Source: Bacteroidales bacterium UBA4318 (lineage in GTDB: Bacteria; Bacteroidota; Bacteroidia; Bacteroidales; UBA932). From it: DNA of 7,042 bases. Numbering within the stretch: position 1 is the stretch's first letter; each line of letters starts with the position of its first letter. A program made the position numbers and the translations under genes. This document shows positions 5,965 through 7,042 of the stretch, one piece after another. The notes beneath the pieces were generated by a model. The model was not told where the DNA came from. It saw only the letters and a list, made by a program, of their open reading frames with translations, and ran no database searches. The stretch is taken from NCBI GenBank assembly GCA_002393895.1, contig DGUE01000153.1:1-7042 (forward strand), written 5' to 3'.

Positions 5965-6471
5965 ATGAGAACTATGAAAAAAATTGTAATGATTTTAGCT
6001 GCGTTGGCCTTGTCCACGAGCCTTTTTGCACAAAACAAAGATTGGGGTTGGCCGGAGGCCTCGTCATCTACGGAAATAAATGTAGACCAGACAGAAAACA
6101 GTTTTGCCATACGCCCTCTAGATAGAGACCTCGGATTGGTATTGTATGGAAGCCGTTATCGCAAAGCGAGGGCAAATCTGGGTTGGGGCAAGGCAATCTC
6201 TTTTCTTGGGGTCCCTGCCGCGGGATTGTGGACAGTTGTCGGAATTAATAATATCGATTGGGACAAGACCGCTGCGGCAGTGATGATTCCAACAGGGGTT
6301 GTGGCCGTTGCCGCCAGTCTTTGGGGCGGTATTTCCCTTTGGTCTAAAGGTCGGAAGGAGATGGACTTGATGTTGGATGATTATGCGGAACGCTGCGCTC
6401 ACAGTCCTTATGCTTCAAGTTTGGATTTCGGTCCAACCCGTAATGGTGTCGGTTTCGCGCTAAACTTCTGA
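5965..6471 (+). CDS. Unrecognised exported protein with two hydrophobic segments
   Basis: I do not recognise this family. From the ATG at 5965 it is 168 residues; an in-frame ATG at 5974 gives 165 and a tighter signal peptide. The signal peptide core ends in SLFAQ, suggesting cleavage just before the Gln. The mature part begins acidic and polar. A positively charged stretch (YRKARANLGWGK) comes next, followed by two hydrophobic Gly/Ala-rich segments, about residues 77-96 and 104-126 counted from 5965, which look like a membrane hairpin. A basic-acidic linker and a C-terminal GPTRNGVGFALNF tail close the protein. Such Gly-rich tails ending in Phe recur in small Bacteroidota envelope proteins. 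The start at 5950 (TTG) is unlikely because it falls inside the promoter motif. It is followed after four bases by a beta-barrel gene, so the two are probably one transcript. Confidence 0.75.
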   Translation: MRTMKKIVMILAALALSTSLFAQNKDWGWPEASSSTEINVDQTENSFAIRPLDRDLGLVLYGSRYRKARANLGWGKAISFLGVPAAGLWTVVGINNIDWDKTAAAVMIPTGVVAVAASLWGGISLWSKGRKEMDLMLDDYAERCAHSPYASSLDFGPTRNGVGFALNF

Positions 6472-6475
6472 TGTA

Positions 6476-7042
6476 ATGAAAAAGTTGATAATTGCTTTTT
6501 TATGCATGGTTGCCGGAGCTTTTTCTGCTTCGGCGCAGTGGTATGCCGGAGGTTCTGTAGCAGGGGCGTATGTTAAAACCAATGGCGCAGAAATCCAGGC
6601 CTTCAATTTGAGCCCGGAAATCGGATACATCTTCCGGAACAGGCTTGCGGTCGGAGGCCGTATCTCCTGGGGGAAGTCCAATGCAGCCATCTCCAGTCCT
6701 GGTCTGGAGTATTCCAATGCAGAAACGCGTGCATTTACATTAAATCCATATGTCGGTTGGGGACTTGTCCGTTTTGGATGTTTCGCTGCGTGGGTAGAAG
6801 GTGGTTTCCAGCTTGTTCCTGAGCAGGAAGGAATTGGCAAGACGACCGTTACCATATATGCAATTCCTGTCTTGACATATAGCCTGAGCCATCACTTTCT
6901 GTTGAAAACCGGACTTGGTTTTGCGGGATTGCTGGCCTCGACCGATTTTGACGGCAACTATATTTTGGCCGGCGCTTTCGGTGGAGATAATGCCCTGAAG
7001 ATAGGAGACGATCTTTCGATAGGGTTTGTATATCGGTTCTAG
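6476..7042 (+). CDS. Outer-membrane beta-barrel-like protein
   Basis: The complete 188-residue product starts with a signal peptide (hydrophobic core about 4-16, likely cut after Ala20 in ASA|Q). The mature part is made of alternating short strands rich in Gly and aromatic residues, such as WYAGGSVAGAY, LSPEIGYIF, LNPYVGWGL and LLKTGLGFAG. It ends in FVYRF, a C-terminal aromatic strand of the kind recognised by the BAM machinery. The size suits an 8-stranded barrel like OmpA/OmpX/OmpW or PorT-type small barrels. No catalytic motif or plug domain is visible, so role is unknown: adhesion, membrane structure or small-molecule passage are all open. The start is fixed by the signal peptide. It is four bases after the exported-protein gene and ends with TAG at the very last bases of the window, so any terminator is not visible. 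Confidence 0.85.
   Translation: MKKLIIAFLCMVAGAFSASAQWYAGGSVAGAYVKTNGAEIQAFNLSPEIGYIFRNRLAVGGRISWGKSNAAISSPGLEYSNAETRAFTLNPYVGWGLVRFGCFAAWVEGGFQLVPEQEGIGKTTVTIYAIPVLTYSLSHHFLLKTGLGFAGLLASTDFDGNYILAGAFGGDNALKIGDDLSIGFVYRF

Noticed and set aside
6677..6723. TCCAATGCAG occurring twice within about 40 bases of the barrel gene
   Set aside because: A 10-base repeat inside a coding sequence encoding similar Ser/Asn-rich turns; too short and too few copies to suggest a mobile or regulatory repeat.

Overview
The window looks like chromosomal DNA from a fairly GC-rich member of the Bacteroidota, probably order Bacteroidales. Three things point there. None of the start codons is preceded by a convincing Shine-Dalgarno sequence. 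Four intergenic or gene-edge sites match the Bacteroides -7 promoter motif TAnnTTTG exactly. The gene content (lipoprotein hydrolases, a DUF486 membrane protein, small secreted proteins ending in aromatic residues) is typical of that phylum. Genus is not assignable by eye. No rRNA, tRNA, CRISPR array, insertion sequence or phage gene was seen.

Layout. (1) 3-314: the 3' end of an unrecognised gene cut by the window edge. (2) 315-375: a 61-base gap with a promoter motif and a terminator-like hairpin whose T-run touches the next start codon. (3) 376-2160: a complete ABC exporter half-transporter. (4) 2180-5531: a tight four-gene, same-strand run of PrsW-type membrane protease, secreted alpha/beta-hydrolase, lipoprotein endonuclease/exonuclease/phosphatase-fold hydrolase and lipoprotein glycerophosphodiester phosphodiesterase. 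Its junctions are -4, +1 and +4 bases, so it is almost certainly one operon with its own promoter motif at 2165-2172. (5) 5537-5905, minus strand: a small DUF486/DMT-type membrane protein, convergent with the operon; a perfect hairpin spans both stop codons. (6) 5906-5964: a compact divergent promoter region. (7) 5965-7042: two small plus-strand genes, an unrecognised exported protein and an outer-membrane beta-barrel-like protein, 4 bases apart and somewhat lower in GC than the rest.

Working together. The operon puts one membrane-embedded protease and three exported hydrolases under common control. The esterase plus the two phosphodiesterase-type lipoproteins could act in sequence on envelope or environmental lipids (deacylation, then phosphodiester cleavage), but substrate is inference. 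The ABC exporter upstream may be a separate transcription unit or read through into the operon. The last two genes look like a separate envelope pair of unknown role.
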